The notes: a model not told the origin generated them from the letters alone. Shown: positions 11,260-24,959, numbered from the stretch's first letter. The stretch: 64,000 nucleotides of DNA from Cantharellus purpuraceus (GCA_025174535.1 JALBUN010000048.1:2046001-2110000); one strand, 5' to 3'. Numbers and translations: made by a program.

Positions 11260-14140
11260 ATGGAAGACCCATGGGGTAGTAATGCCTGGTCTACCACTGA
11301 ACCGGTCAAAGTCGAGGACAGCCTCCTGAAGGACCCCCCAAATTGGAATACTTTTGAGAGGGATGCAGACGAGAACACCATAGATGTTGGCGTCCCTAGC
11401 TGGTCTGCAGCTGCTGACTCTGGTTGGGGGGAGGGAACAAATTTGTGGCACGCGGAGTCTTCTACTTTGGATGCTTGGAAACCCAGTTTGAGCATTCACG
11501 AACCAACGGTAGAGCCTGAGTTGGAACCTGAACAAGAAAGTACCAAGGAGGAGGAGGAGGAGGAGGAGGAAAAATCTCCGGAACCAAGGCCTATTTTACC
11601 GACGCCACCTTTATCTCCTCTTCCTGTGCCTTCTGTCACACCCCCTTCAAGCCCTCCTAAGCCTGTGGTTTCCCCACCAAGCCCTGACCCGTTTGGTTCT
11701 TTCGAATCTGCTGAAACTGTGAGCAAACAACCGCACGATGCACCCTCTTGGACACCAAATACTCCGCATTTCCCTCTGGAGGCTGAAAATGAGCCATGGG
11801 GTGGCGCGTGGAGTGGGGGCGAAAAGGAGGACGAGGGGCACGATGGGGAGCCAAAGGATGAATGGGAGTTGGCGCAGGAAGCGAGGCGGAAACGAGACAG
11901 GAAAGTGGTTAGTATTTGATTATAGTCACCAGAAAATGTCTAGCTCACAAATTGCAGCCTCCGGAGTTGTTGGAGTCATTGGTTAGACAATGGGATGAAT
12001 TCGCCACGGATTTTTACCCAAAGTTGAACATAGAAGGAGGTGAATCTCAAAGTTGGCGGAAGGGATTAGACAACGTGGATGGTCTGTGCGTATCATCCAG
12101 CATTGTTTTCAACGTAGTTGTTCATCCTTTGTCTGCAGTGCCGAACTTGTCGACTCCCTCATTCCGGTCACATCCTTTCCACCCCCGATGCCCTTCAATA
12201 AAACTAATGTTTCTAAATCTGTTAAAGAGACGTTGCGTCTCACTCGTTACTTCCCTATGACGCAATCTAGTCCAATGGCTCACCTTCACGCGGCTAAAGG
12301 CTCCACTGACTGGGAAAAGTCAGTCAAAGCACAGAAGATGGCTGCGAATGACGAATGGGGCTGGGATCTCAAACACGAGCCTGAAGAGAACCCTGAGCAT
12401 ACAGACTCCATTAAGGACAAAAAAGGTGGTGGTTTATTGTCTTTTTGGAGCAAAAAGGCCTCTTCCATACCAAGCACTCCTGTTGTCGATTCTTTAACCA
12501 CTAATCCGCCGAAATCACCTACTGTCGTCTCCAAAGCCATATCTCCTGCCACATCTGCCCGTCCTAGTATCGACTCGTCCCGTATTGCATCGCCTACAAC
12601 TACAGTACCTACTTCCCCTCCACCAGCTGCCGATGCATCAGACGCTGCATCATCAGACACCTCCTTAGCTCAGCCATCCGCAGTGTCCCGATTCTTCAAC
12701 CGATTTTCGCGAAAACCGTCTGCTGTCACTACTCCATCATCTATAAAGGAGGGGCACTCATCACTTGCACTGTCCCCTGACGATCTATCTTTCCTTTCAG
12801 ATATGGCGCCCTCGACTTCCGAAAGTTCTTTACAGTCTCAGCGAGAGTCATCTTCTGCGAATTCCCTGGAAGCTATGTTGTCAATGCCAACCACCTATTC
12901 TAGTTCTAGCAAGCTGCCGCCTCCTCTTCCCCCCCCACCACCACTTCATCCATTGCATCCTACTGGCCACAAGCCCTCCGGCAGCCAGGGATCCAATTCC
13001 AGCTTTGATGCGAAAATGGCGGATGCCCAGTACATGGATATCTTGGAAACGGTGATTGGAGGAGGCTCAAGCTCCAGAACAGGATATGCCCCTTTAACCA
13101 TTGCTTCATCCGCGGAGGACACAGCGCCGTTGCCAATGCTGCAGGGTCCGGCGTCCCCGATGCATCTTCCCCCGATAAATAATGTCCCCGCGTTCTCTCA
13201 ATTCCCATTGGCAAAAGAACAGTCACCGGTGAACTCTCCAATACATGTATCGAGATCTGGGATGCCTGCATCTTCGTCAACTTTTCCACTATCAGTGGCT
13301 ATGGTCCCATCAATACACAACACTCGTCATTCCCCCTCACTGTCATCTGTCTCTCCTCCCATTCCTCCGCCTCGCACTCCAGATGGGGTATCAAGGCAGC
13401 AGAGCATTGCGTTGGCTCGGTTTGATAATCCCTTGCCTCCAACCCCAAAACGTGAAATGGACGATGTCACAGACTTTTTATCAGCATCCCCGACTTCACA
13501 TTCACAACTACTGCATGGTTCCTCTCCTTCCTCAACTAGAGCATCTGCTAAGACCTCCCTTATGTCTTCCATCTCAAGCCAGTCCAGTTCTGTTGCAGCT
13601 CCAAGTGTAGATGACTCTGGAGATTTCGGAGATTTTGGAGACTTCATTTCGACTCCTCTTAGGACGCCTTCACCTCCAAAAGTCCCACAGAAGACATTCA
13701 AGACTGCAGACCACAGACCCACTCTCGAACTTGTGGAAAAGGCGGCATCTAGACCGGGCCGATGGCCAGCTTCACCTTTACCTTCACCACTGCCACAACC
13801 TCTCCCGCCGCCCCCTAGTTCATCACCTGCCATTGGAGCTTTCAGCATGACGCAGGCACAGCTGGATTTTTTGACGAGCGATGACTCGCCCTCCAAGGTC
13901 GCGTCTCTCCCTGGCACGTTCTCGATGTCCAGCCAAGTAGAACCACTTCCGCAGCCTCTTTTCGGCGGTCCACCATCACGCACCGCATCGGCACTTTCCA
14001 AGCCCTCAGCGCTAACGATGCCTGACACATCGACGTCTCGGAGTTCAACCCCTTTATTGTCTTCCGGCTCTGAACCCTCAAAGCCTAGTGGGGCATCGGG
14101 ACTCTCTGCGCAAGATCTGTCATTTTTCGAAAGTTTATGA
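11260..14140 (+). CDS. Large disordered protein with FGDF motifs (aftiphilin/Laa2-like AP-1 accessory, tentative)
   Basis: Three exons, 11260-11907, 11958-12085 and 12139-14140, give 925 residues; both introns (50 and 53 nt) keep the frame. The N-terminus is Trp-rich (EDPWGSNAW, DSGWGEG) with an acidic run. A conserved-looking central part around residues 210-330 contains VRQWDEFATDFYPKL, DEWGWDLKHE and GLLSFWSKK. The remainder is Ser/Pro-rich and probably disordered. Residues about 751-760 read GDFGDFGDF, matching the FGDF-type peptides that bind the AP-1 gamma-ear and occur in aftiphilin and related clathrin accessory proteins. Three related C-terminal motifs recur: DDLSFLSDM, AQLDFLTSD and AQDLSFFESL (the last ends the protein). 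A role in clathrin/AP-1 traffic is inference from motifs only. Confidence 0.72.
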
Positions 14141-14931
14141 CCCGCTTGCATCATGTACTTTATGTATATACATATCGTGTCTTCGTTCGTCATCCTCTGC
14201 ATTTAACACACTTGCCAATACATCCCTTTTATAGCTATTGTGCATCCTACATTTGGCAACAAGTAACGTTCGGGAAAACAGCTTACCTGCTCGAAAACCA
14301 GCGAGCTATCGTGATACCTCTGCGAAAGACTCGTCGGATAGTGTGAACTGGACGACAAATTGACCTCTAGATCTGATGGTAACTTGTAAAGACCATCTTA
14401 TTTTCAGAGCGAGGTCCCATGTGTCCGTGTATTGGCTTAATCCTGCCATAATCGGTCGCTTCATATGTCCTCTCCTCTCAACTGAGCCATGACGATTGAT
14501 CAAGAGAACTAGACTGCCGTTATCAAATATGTTTCTTTTTCTTGTGAGAGTATCCTTGACGCTCCCGTATCATCTGTCATCATCAGCGAGCGGTATCGGA
14601 GTTGAGAGATTGTAAACGTCTTGGAAGGATGTGGATACTGGCGAGTCGCTGCCTTGTTGCTTTTGACCAGTATCCTGTGATCAAGGGGTGGCGAGGCAAT
14701 ATGAGCAGGCTGAAGTTGGTTACTCACTACGATGGTCACCGGTGCGTCCAGCCTCCAACTTGTTCCAAATTATCAAAAGAGCTCCAAAGCAGCGTTACAG
14801 GTGAGGTCGGCGGGGCCTTGAAGCTTGAGGCCTGAGCTTGAGGCCTAAGGGGTGACCGCGGGAGTAAATGTGCTAGTGTCGCTTGAGAAGTGGCGCAGAC
14901 AGAATGTTTGGCGGCTCCTGTGCGCCACACC
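14141..14931. other. Intergenic with a weak minus-strand candidate
   Basis: About 790 bp upstream of PNS1. On the minus strand an ATG at 14933 opens a basic, Ala/Ser-rich frame that looks like a mitochondrial presequence and could splice to further short exons near 14750-14600, but the joined protein has no family I recognise. Its ATG overlaps the PNS1 start in the palindrome CCATGG, so I do not call it. Confidence 0.3.
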
Positions 14932-17252
14932 ATGGCATCCCACCCCAACCAGCCCCCTCAGGTTCCTCCACCAGGGGATCAACCACATGGAGATCAACCC
15001 GTGGGTGATGCTCAGCAGCCCTCATACTATCCTGGCCCCTCTTTGCCCTACGCTCCAAGTCAGCCTTCGAAGGAAGCAAATGAAGCTGGGCATACTGCTC
15101 AGTCCTGGGGAGACCGCAAGGAGAATCAAGAGTATGGCGCCCCCATGGAGATCAAGAAGAAGAAGATAAACGATGTCTTCTTCTTGATTTTCTTTATTCT
15201 GCAGGTCAGCAAAGAATCGTTTGTCTTGACAGGCAGACTTAGGCCAGGGCTTTCTACCAGTTTCTGGGCTTCGCCGCTGTCAGTGGAATCGTCCTACATA
15301 GCTGGATAAAAGACGGGGGCCTGGGTGGGGGCGTTGGTGGCGGGACGAATGGCTCCAATACTGGCACACATATCACGCTCAACCGGCATACGGCGTACCT
15401 CCTTCTCTTTGTCACAGCTGCTGGTCTTGTGTTTTCTGCCATATATCTCGCCCTTGTTCGCGCTTTCACCAAGATCATCATGCACATCACTCTCATCATG
15501 TCAGTGCTATTCAACGTATGTCATTATCTATTCTGTGACGAACATTTCTGAAGCTTACTCGTGGTCTAGATCGCAATATGTGTCTACTACTGGATAACGA
15601 GGTATTACTGTACGTATATATGAAAGATAGCAGGACCAAGAGCCCTGCCTCATGTTTTTTTTTGTTTAGCTGGTGCCGTCATCTTCACCGTGATCGCGCT
15701 CTTTTCGGTGCTGGCCTACTTTGGCTATCGCGAGAGAATTCCACTTGCGACTCTCTTCCTACAGATCACAATGGACATTGCTAAGCATCACACTAGCGTG
15801 TACATCGTTGGATTCGGTGCTTTGATTATCCAAGCTGCGCTCAGCGTTTGGTTCACTTTTACTGCCATCGCCACGTACGCGTTCAGCATGCTTTTTCTTG
15901 TACATGACTGATTCGTGCTCATTCTCAGCTATGCCAAGTATACACCTAAAAATCCATGTAAGCTACTCTATGCAGCACTGACTGCGTATCTGACGTCTAT
16001 GACTAGCTTGTTCGACAGGAACGCACTGCTCTAGTGGAACAGTCGCGGGATTGATTTCTTTCGAAGTCTTTAGCTTTCTCTGGACATCTCAGGTTGTTAG
16101 CAACGTTGCCTTGGCTACCCTCGCTGGTGGTCCGTACGGGGGTGTGTGTTACCTGACCATACCTCAACGCTCTCTTCATTTTCTCATATTTTAGCATGGT
16201 ACTACTACGGTCCGAGTTCTCAAGGAAAGATGCCCGCTCACCCGACCGTATCCTCCCTCTTGCGCGCGTCCACGCTTTCTCTTGGATCCATCGCATTTGG
16301 CTCTCTTATTGTCACTATCCTCGAAATTATTCGTCTCGTTCTCAATGCAGCTCGCCAGTATGCGAATGCCGATGGCCATCGTACGTCGCGCTATCACCGT
16401 CTGTGTGCCTAGTTTCTGACCAGACTTCAGCTGTGGAAGTATGTCTCGCATGTTGCGCCGAGTGCTTTATCGGGTGCATCGAGTGGCTAGTGGCATATTT
16501 TAATAGGTGAACCCTTTTCTGGCTCCTCATGCCTGAATAGCTTAACCTTTCTTTTTTTTAGATACGCTTATATTGAAATTGCATTGTATGGCAAGCCGTA
16601 CATTGGAGCAGCCAAGGACACTTGGCGGTTATTTCAAGACCGCGGTATTGATGCGCTTGTCAACGACTCCCTCGTTTCCATGAGTAAGTGCTGCCTTCAG
16701 GCTATCCCCCCCGGCCACACTCAGTCCTGTATTTACAGCTTTGACTTGGGGCGCTTACATTGTTGGTTTGCTGTCGTCATTACTGGGTTATCTTTACTTA
16801 CGTCGTAAGTGCTAGGCAGAGATTCTACGGTGGGATGCTTAGAAAATCGCACGACAGTGACGCATCCGGAATACAACTCCAATGGACAGTATACGGCCCC
16901 TGTGGTGCTATTCGCGTTCTCCATTGGATTACTATGTTGTGAGTGTTGGTGCTCGTGCATTATCCACGTTCTTTGTCCCTGAGAAAGTAATTCGTAGCGT
17001 TGACACTCTCCTCGTCACTTGATGCGGGTGTCTCGACCATGTAAGTGGGTGCCCTGTCGCATTGTGTTTTCTCACAAGATGGTATTTAGATTTGTTGGCC
17101 TTGCGGAGGATCCACAAGTTCTCGCAGTGCGGGCTCCGGAGTTGTTTGAGGTGAGCATTTCACCTACTAAAGTTTTCGCCACAATCATACCCATGGTGCA
17201 TCAGATGATTCGAGAGGAATATCCACAAGTCGTGCGAGGAGTGAATGCGTAA
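14932..17252 (+). CDS. PNS1: PNS1/choline-transporter-like (CTL/SLC44 family) membrane protein
   Basis: A multi-exon gene. The Pro/Gln-rich cytosolic N-terminus (ATG 14932) leads to KINDVFFLIFFILQ, the first membrane segment, then GFAAVSGIVLHSWI, a Gly-rich loop, HTAYLLLFVTAAGLVFS, MSVLFNIAICVYYW, RERIPLATLFLQ, HHTSVYIVGFGALIIQ, SFLWTSQVVSNVALATLAG, the signature YYYGPSS, LGSIAFGSLIVTILE, CCAECFIGCIEWLVAYFNRYAYIEIALYG split by an intron, WGAYIVGLL, and the C-terminal block VGLAEDPQVLAVRAPELF..PQVV. This order matches fungal Pns1. CTL proteins sit in the plasma or organelle membrane; animal members move choline, while the substrate of yeast Pns1 is unsettled. Stop TAA is at 17250-17252. A 71-bp piece of the second exon is copied at 25045-25115. 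Confidence 0.92.
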
Positions 17253-17399
17253 GTATGCTGGAGCTATGAGATTACAGGGATTACCCCATCATGGAGGTAA
17301 TGCAACGACTGCATATGATTTCTTGAAGCTTGATAATGTGTTGTAAAAGTAGAGACAGGAAAATAATGACACACGAATGATCTAAGTGTGCCGGCAGGT

Positions 17400-19320
17400 T
17401 GCATGGATCGTACCTACAGACAGATCTGCAGGTTATCCTGATATCAATGCGTGCACAAGCGGCCCTCTGCACTCCCGCTCTCTGCGAGCTTATCTTCCTG
17501 CTACTAATTCCAAGCTCCATCGACTGTGGCCCTGTTCTTCGGACCACTCAACGGCAAGCCTTTCCTTTCCATTCAACCAGACTCAGTGTAGCAAGGGAGA
17601 GCCATGTGAGCAGCGGTGACAACGGTACGTCGAGTGAGGCTAACCTGTGTGTAGTCTCAGTGATTTTGATATGGGTGGTGATCCATAAGATCATACATGT
17701 GTTTGAGGCTTTCTCGTGAGCTCTACTTATTTCCTTTCCGAAATTTATGTAAACTTGCAACTTCAAGTTGCCAACTTGAAGGGCGCGTGCATGTCACGTT
17801 GAAATTTGTTGGATGTCATATATATACGACATGCTCTACATAATTGCCACTTTTACTAAGACTGGGTGACCTCCTCATTTGGCGACCCTAGCCCATGTAC
17901 AACAGTCGATCGCGTCCTAAGTGCCGCGGAACCAAATTAATCCGCTTCTCATGATCAGCGGCGATCTCAGCTGGAGCTGCTGGAACCCATCCATACCTTC
18001 CGGTAGGAATTAATTGGATGTGATTCGGCTAATGTGTGTGCAAAGAACATATCGTCAATTCATAGCAAAGTACAGTTGACTTCAAATGTGCCGCTCCCTG
18101 CGCCATGTTGTGAATAAATTCCTGGGAATTTCTGATTAACGGATCTTTCAGCATGGGCTTCACATGGATCCAGCAAAAACTCTGGATGCACCTGACGTGA
18201 GTCCAACTCTTAGAACTCCTCCCCAACCTTAGACTGTACTGCCTGAAATTCATTGCCGTACCACAAAGGATAAAGCCATACCTTACTCCGTCACCAAATG
18301 GTATAGCTTCTAGCCCAAGGCTACCATAGCAAGTTTTCTATTATAGATAGCTTTGTTCAAGGACTACTTCTTACTGAGCAAGTCAGGTTGATGCTGACCT
18401 TCAGGCTCTTCGCAGGCCGTTGGTTACCGACTGACTGCCCGGTTAGTGGTTCAATTTGCGTTCCCGATCCATTAGTGCTTAAAATATCTTATACCAGATA
18501 GCCCTTGTGACCATCATCAAGGGAACATGAAGCAAAGCGAAACGAGACCCCTCATGCGATGTTCGAAAAAGGCAATTTATATATATCATTCGACGCCTTT
18601 GAGCTGTCGACAGTAACACAAATTCCAGCCTGATACGCCCTTTGCCTTGTTTTGTTGGATGAACTCCCATTGCTTCCTCGATATACTTGTATTGCAGCAT
18701 TTCAAGAGTTTTTCGCCTGTGCGTAAGTCACTCGAGCGGAAGGTACGTCTATACAAAATGGCTTATTCACGAGGCGTAACCCTTTTGTTTGAGACACCAA
18801 TCCAGTGTTATTGTTATGTTGAAGGATCTCCGAAAAAGCTCAGACGTACTCGATTACTATGCATGCGTGCATGAGGCAGGAGTTGTTGCAAGAGTATGGT
18901 CTTGGGAAAAAAACTATGTCGGGTGAGTGCTTTGTAATTATTTACCTAGAAGGTTCTCTTATTTGCTTACACGGCAATCCCGATAAGTCATTACTTAAGA
19001 ATGCCAAACTCAACCAACGTGGGGTGAGAGGGACCGGAAATCACTTATACTTCGCTATTGATTTTCTGTCCTTCTGGTGGGCTGTGACGAATCCCGGACT
19101 GCATCCGGGTGTTGGGAAGTAGCCCAGGAACCGTCTCTCAATCCATGTAAGGACGGGGTTGCGGAAGGAGCAAGGGTTACCAACTCACCTCTTCTGTCCT
19201 TTTCTCCTCGCTCACTGCGCTCAAACTCAAAAGTCGCTGTTTTCATATGTTTTTTTCTACAGTAAGTAAACATGGATTTGGCACTGAGCCATTCTTGGCT
19301 TGTGTTCTACTTCTTCTACC
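17400..19320. repeat. Ancient diverged duplication, copy 1
   Basis: Short conserved islands recur in the same order at 43.6-47.4 kb: GACAACGGTACGTCGAG near 17620 versus AACAATGGTACATCAAG near 43850; GCGTGCATGTCACGTTGAA near 17787 versus GCGTGCATGCCACGTTGAA near 43982; GTGACCATCATCAA at about 18506 and 44731; GGAAATCACTT near 19036 and 46429. Both copies are broken by stops, so any gene once here is a relic whose function I cannot name. Confidence 0.6.
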
Positions 19321-22300
19321 CCACGCACATTATTGCAGATGGTGTTCTTAAGTGACATCTACTTTCTTATATACAGATAAGCTGCTCCACTTGCATGTAT
19401 ACAGACATTCCTGACTCACATATATCTTTAGATGGCTCTTAGAATAGACGAAATATTTTTCGTAGGGATAGCCCTTATGGTATATTCCAAGGTATCCACA
19501 AACCCCCATATGATCATTGATCCATTTCTCTCAATAATTTATTATTGTCATCAAACTATGCTATCGGTTGGAGTCTGAGTATGGGTACGTCATACATGTA
19601 TGCAGCCTCTCGCTTTTCTCGGCGCTCACCTATATATTTGTCTTTTAGATGGGTTCACTGGTCTGCTACAAGAACTTGGAGAGAATTACAATGCACTAAC
19701 TTCACATCGCTGAATAAACGATACGTTGCCATGCCTTGCCAGGTCTCAATCACCATTCATGCAGTCCTCATAAGACGGTGGTACGCCTTCCTTCTGTCTT
19801 GATTCATATACCATCGTGCAACTTGCAATGCAGGTAACGTGCATTAGCAGTTACACCATCTTGACAGCTGTTGGCGATGCGTTGTTTGGTTGCTCAATAA
19901 CGTAAGCTCGAAGGTTGACTAAACTCGCATTTACAGATACACTAGCAGTTCATAATATGGGATACATTGGATTCGATGACATCTGCCCTGTCGTGTGCTG
20001 ATCTCCCCGTGGGAAACGACAGAAGGATGTGTTGCCCATTCTCCCGCTGTGACCTATGTTTCTATCCTTGATCCTCACGTCTTGTGTGACTGCTCCAGCA
20101 TCAGGCATGGTAATTGAGGTCATCATGAGCATATTGATCTCTCAGGTGAGATTGACTACCCAGATATCTCAGATCAACTCTTACAATTTGGCAGCACTTC
20201 GCGTCCAGTCTGTCTGCGTGGGTGACTTCTTTCGATATTTCTCTTGTCTAAAACATCTTCACTACGCCTTTGATTTTTGTATGTAAAGTTACTTCGCGCT
20301 CGAGCTATACTAATGGGACATGGGCATCGTTACCAGCTCAGGCGGATGAATGCTGGTCTTCCGCATGGGATGGAGTACAGTCGCTGTCGCCCGTGCTTGC
20401 CATACCACTTGAGAGCGGCGCCATCTATTTGAGTGCGCTCTCGTATTACTAGGCACGCATGTGGAAAAGAGCCATGCGCAAGACATTGGTATGGAACGAC
20501 TTGATTTTTGTCTCCTGACGCAATTGTCTTACAATGAGTGGCTTCCTAGCACTTCATATTTTAGTCCCAGTTATTATACATGTTTGTAGGTAATTATTTA
20601 GGGGATCACATTCCTGGTGATTGTTATGGTATGTGCTTTGGACAGGAATCTTAAGGGTTGCACAAAGGATGCTAATGACAAGCACGTTAGACTCCGGTCA
20701 TCGGGGAATGCATCGGGGGATCGTGAGTGATGCCCCGCCGACGATAACTATGAGGAACTCCCCCCAACAATTGAGCGAAAGCACCAGTATCTAATCACAA
20801 TACTGTGAAGTATAGCAATGGCAGAGACCGAAGCCGCTGCTGAGGGCCCATCGAGGGAAGCCGCTGTTTGGACGAGGTCACGGAAGCCAGCAAGATAGTT
20901 TTTCCAATGCCCTTGTTTAAGCCCATGACGCCTGGATTCGGGGTCTTTTCAGGGTCAGTATCCCACTTACATGGCGGATTCCAAGATTCCGCTTTAAAAC
21001 TCGAGTGCCCGACATCAACGCCTCGCGCGTGACCTCATTGTTGGGCATGCCTCTGAGCAGAACCATGATGAGCAGAGCATGGTCCTAAGCAGAGCCATGG
21101 GACAAAACGAAACGATGACGAGGAGACCCGATGGAATTCATGTAAGACGTCGATAGCCGAGGATGAAGCGACATCCTGCATTGGAAGTCTTCGTCGACCT
21201 TTCAATCCTGCTGGCGTGGTTCTTGTGAGTTACACACAGTGGCACCAAAACGAACATGGCTTTACATCGATTGGCTCAACATTTGAATCACTTCAGCTCA
21301 CGACAGAGAACGAAATTCTGACAAAGCAACCACCGAGAAAGAGCGGTTGGATATTGATTGCAAGTTGCATCAGAGACTGCGACAGAACAAGTAGCCTGAC
21401 TCGGACTGGTGCCGAGTGCCAGGCAATACCCGTGGTTCTCTCTGGACTCGGACTCTTGAGGAAGAGTGTTGTGGATATTATGCAAAGATCTGCATGAAGC
21501 GGGAAATGTATGGGGAAGTCATCATTTTGCCAGCTGTTCACCCGACGACCTTCATGCCTGCCACCGCTACATCGTTCACCGGCATGGCCTAGAACACTAC
21601 TCAGTAATAGCTCATGTCGACACCGAAAATAGGCTTATAAGCATGCAACCTAGGACGGATGACACATTGCTGTAAGCAGGAAGCGTAGTTCATCTCCTAG
21701 ACTTCGAGTCTATGTACCTAGAAGCGTGTGAGTACCGACCTCTCAGGCCGGCGTAGGTCTAAAGACAAGCATTGTACACGAACTGGGTCTACCGGACGTA
21801 GTTGCACCATAGATTTGTCTGGTATTTCCACGGTCCACGTCGATCTGACAGGCGAGTCGTATAGCAGGTACAGCAGCGTCAGCGCAGCCACTTGACTCTT
21901 GCTTGAATGAAGCGCCTCCGCTGGTAGATGGCTCCAATGGATTGAGATCTAATGCACTTTGGGAGGGCTCCAAGTCTATCCGAAGTGAGTTTCTTTTCTA
22001 AACTGGATTATTTGGCCAGATGTCACAGTAATGTCAGGCCAGATCAAATTAGTATACTTGCCTCGTGTTGTACCGCCACCATCAGACTAGATTTCAGACT
22101 CACGCCATTCAGCAGGATGCCCATGGACCTCCTCACCACCACCAAAATGCATACCGAGATTTCTTGAGACGTACACATGGTGTACGTCATGTACAGAGAG
22201 TTACACGACACCATACAAAGTAACCTAAAGAGGCGTGTAATTCTTTCCTGCGAAACAGCATGTGACAATGCCATTAGGATTATCTCCAAGCTCTGGCGAC

Positions 22301-22960
22301 CTTCAGAACACACGAATTGGACATTTTAAAACAGGAATGTCTGAACTGGAAGTGGCGTGGCACGCCTGAAAACCATAAAGTAGATGTAGTCAGTAAATAA
22401 GACCTGGCATTAGCTAGACTCCATTCCTCGGATGCATTTACTTTCAGGGCATGCATGCAGGGAATCCCACTGCCATGCATGTCACAGGGTAGGGAACGTG
22501 AGTAAGTTCTGGCTGAACCTTGTCTCTGCGCACTGGCCCTGTGTACATCATGCCAATCGTTGCGAGTCACTCATTTGTCATCTGTGCTTTAGTTGGTATC
22601 GAAGGGTTCACCACTCATTCACGATGTGGATACTATTCCTAACTACTGTATGTGTTTGCATACTTGTATACTTGGATATTGTGCTTACTGGCTCCGACGG
22701 GTTGTTTTAATCAACGTTGTGTTAAGGTGGGTCAGATTCAGGCGTTCATCATTAGCGTATGTGCCTTGAAGACAACTCGGTGTGCAAAAGACATTAATAA
22801 ACGGGGTGGACTCGGGTTATTGGCGAGTCCCTCGGGTGATTGTGAGTGTCTACCGTCAATGATACTCATTACGGAGGAAGTTCCTCTAACGAGACACCAT
22901 CAGTATAGTCAATTTGTTTATGTCGACTGTCGCTATATCCTAGAGTAATGTCTTTTTTGA
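19321..22960. other. Gene-poor region
   Basis: No gene supported. Short frames of 60-95 codons appear on both strands without recognisable domains. Sequence around 19.9-20.45 kb has several plausible splice signals and may be another decayed gene, but no protein family could be read from it. Confidence 0.4.
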
Positions 22961-23531
22961 GACAAGAACCTTCCTGCATCACTACATTGTCACGGTGCAG
23001 TGATGCCGAGACAATAGAAAGGGCTGTTGATTCCACGCTACAGCAAGTAGTGATTGTTTGGATGAGTCAGGAGAGGTAGTGGCACAGCAAACGTACATAC
23101 GTAGATAGATTACGGCAAACTCACTCATGACCATGAAGCATTTTTTGTTGCGTATGCTAGTGGACTGAAGACTGTCTCAGGACGAACTGGCCCAGGACTA
23201 TATAATATAATGTCTGTAGACGTGGAAGTGGTTACTTCACCGGAATAATATGTTAAGACTCTGAGCAAGGTTGGTGGATATTGAATCTCCTTTACTTTAG
23301 ATCAGAAGACTTGCAGCGAAATTCCAACAGCGAGTATGGCGCCATTGCAAGTCAGGCGGAAAGCGCATCAGCTGCACTATTGCTTGATCCTTGGAGCTCA
23401 GACAGGAAGTTGAACAACGGCTTCTATGGCCAGAAACACAGCATTGTCTTCATGATAATGCGAGTACATTCATATATCTGTAGGTTTACACTATCGAGGC
23501 ATGATCCATCTTTAGTTGACATAAACAACAT

Positions 23532-24941
23532 CTACTTGGTCACAGGCATTTCTACAGAAGAAGGGATGACGCCGTGCTTCTTTCGGATAGAGCAATGCTT
23601 CGAGTGGGGACGAAGGTAATCCTTTCTAGCAAATAATTCACCACTGCAAGATCCAGATTGGCCTTACATGAATTTGAGATTAACACAGACCGTTCCAGTG
23701 ACTCACCAATCAGAGCATTGGTGCGTTTTGCCCTCGTTCTTGGTCTTAACGTGACGCTCAGCCTCTGGTTTGCGCTTGAAAGATGTGTTACTAGAGCCCA
23801 TGTGAGTGGGTGAGATAAGCCGGAAAATGTAAAGTTGAAATACGAACCAGGTTGTACAGAGGAAACGTTTTCCGGAAAGATGCTGGGATAGAAAATGCGA
23901 CATGGCTTCACGGCTTGTTCCGAATCCTATAGAGCAATTGCTGGAGTCCCATCTCTGTGTACAACCATATACGGTGTTGCCTTGAGGGAGTTTGAACTCG
24001 TAAATGTATGCTCTGAGAGCGTGGGTGTTGCTGGGATCGAGTGTATCGATGAAGACGTGAGGAAGAGGCCCATTGGTGATTCCTGTCGATCTCAATGGAA
24101 GGTGATGATGGTTATGGGTGTTCGTCTGTTATTGCATTGGGCATGGGTGGTGTACGTCTTTTCATATACTCACCTCGAGAAGTGTAGAAGTGTCGTTTGT
24201 AGAATCATCTATCGCATTGTCATGCATTTCTTCAGACATCATTTAGGCCGGGATCAAACGTGCGGCATGAAATATGTGGGTACTCACCTGTCATGGAATT
24301 ATAGGAATAAGAAGGACCAGATGGAAAAAAGTTCGAAGAAAGAGAGGTACTGTCTACACTGGTCGCTCCATCTGATGTGTCAACATTAGTCGCAATGGAA
24401 GGCCCTTGCATCAAGTATAAGTCATGTAAAGGTGAAAAAAGGCTTTCAAGGAAATTCGCTTACAATGGTCATTCACAAGCTGTTGCCATTGGATATCAGT
24501 GTTTGCCAGGATTTCAGTGGGTGTGAGTGAAATATATCTTTCAATACTCACCTCGGGAAGTGTAGAAAAGTCGTTTGTGGAATCATCTATCGCATTGTCA
24601 TATATTCCTTTCAGACATCTAGGATGGGATCAAACATGAGGCATTGAATATGTGGATACTCACCTGCCACGTAATTATCGGGATAAGGACCAGATAGAAG
24701 AGAGTTCGAAGGAAGAGAGGTGTTGTCTACGCTGGTCGTTCCATCTGATGTATGGACATTGGTCGCGATGGAAGGCCTTGCGTCTAGTGAAAGTCAGGCA
24801 AAGGTGAGAAGAGGGCTTTAAGGAAATTCGCTTACCGTGGTGATTCACGAGAAACTGTCGTTGCAATTGGGTAAAAGCATAGGATGGGTCAGCGATGTTC
24901 TCTTCATCAACGTCAGAGGAGTGAGTCGAAAGTAAGGACAT
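23532..24941 (-). CDS. C2H2 zinc finger protein, paralogue A
   Basis: Starts at ATG 24941 (MSLLSTHSSDVDEEN) and ends at TAG 23532-23534, with nine exons; phases agree throughout. After the first exon a three-exon block occurs twice, encoding LVNHH/LVNDH, PSIATNV-x-TSDG-x-TSVD and DNAIDDSTND-x-STL. Next come THNHHHLPL, GITNGPLPHVFIDTLDPSN and three zinc fingers, all split by introns through a Cys codon. Finger 1 is C-x8-C-x12-H-x4-H, finger 2 is CTTC-x12-H-x9-H, and finger 3 is CSDC-x12-H-x2-H-C. The fingers suggest a nuclear DNA-binding regulator; target unknown. Paralogue B at 29187-30548 has the same exon plan. Some 3' splice sites follow a CTAAAT branch-like motif, which helped fix the frame. 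Confidence 0.7.
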
Positions 24942-24959
24942 GATATTTGGATATTACAT

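Noticed and set aside
14509..14933. Minus-strand candidate small mitochondrial protein
   Set aside because: Start overlaps the PNS1 ATG in a palindrome, introns would be as short as 40 nt, and no family could be recognised.
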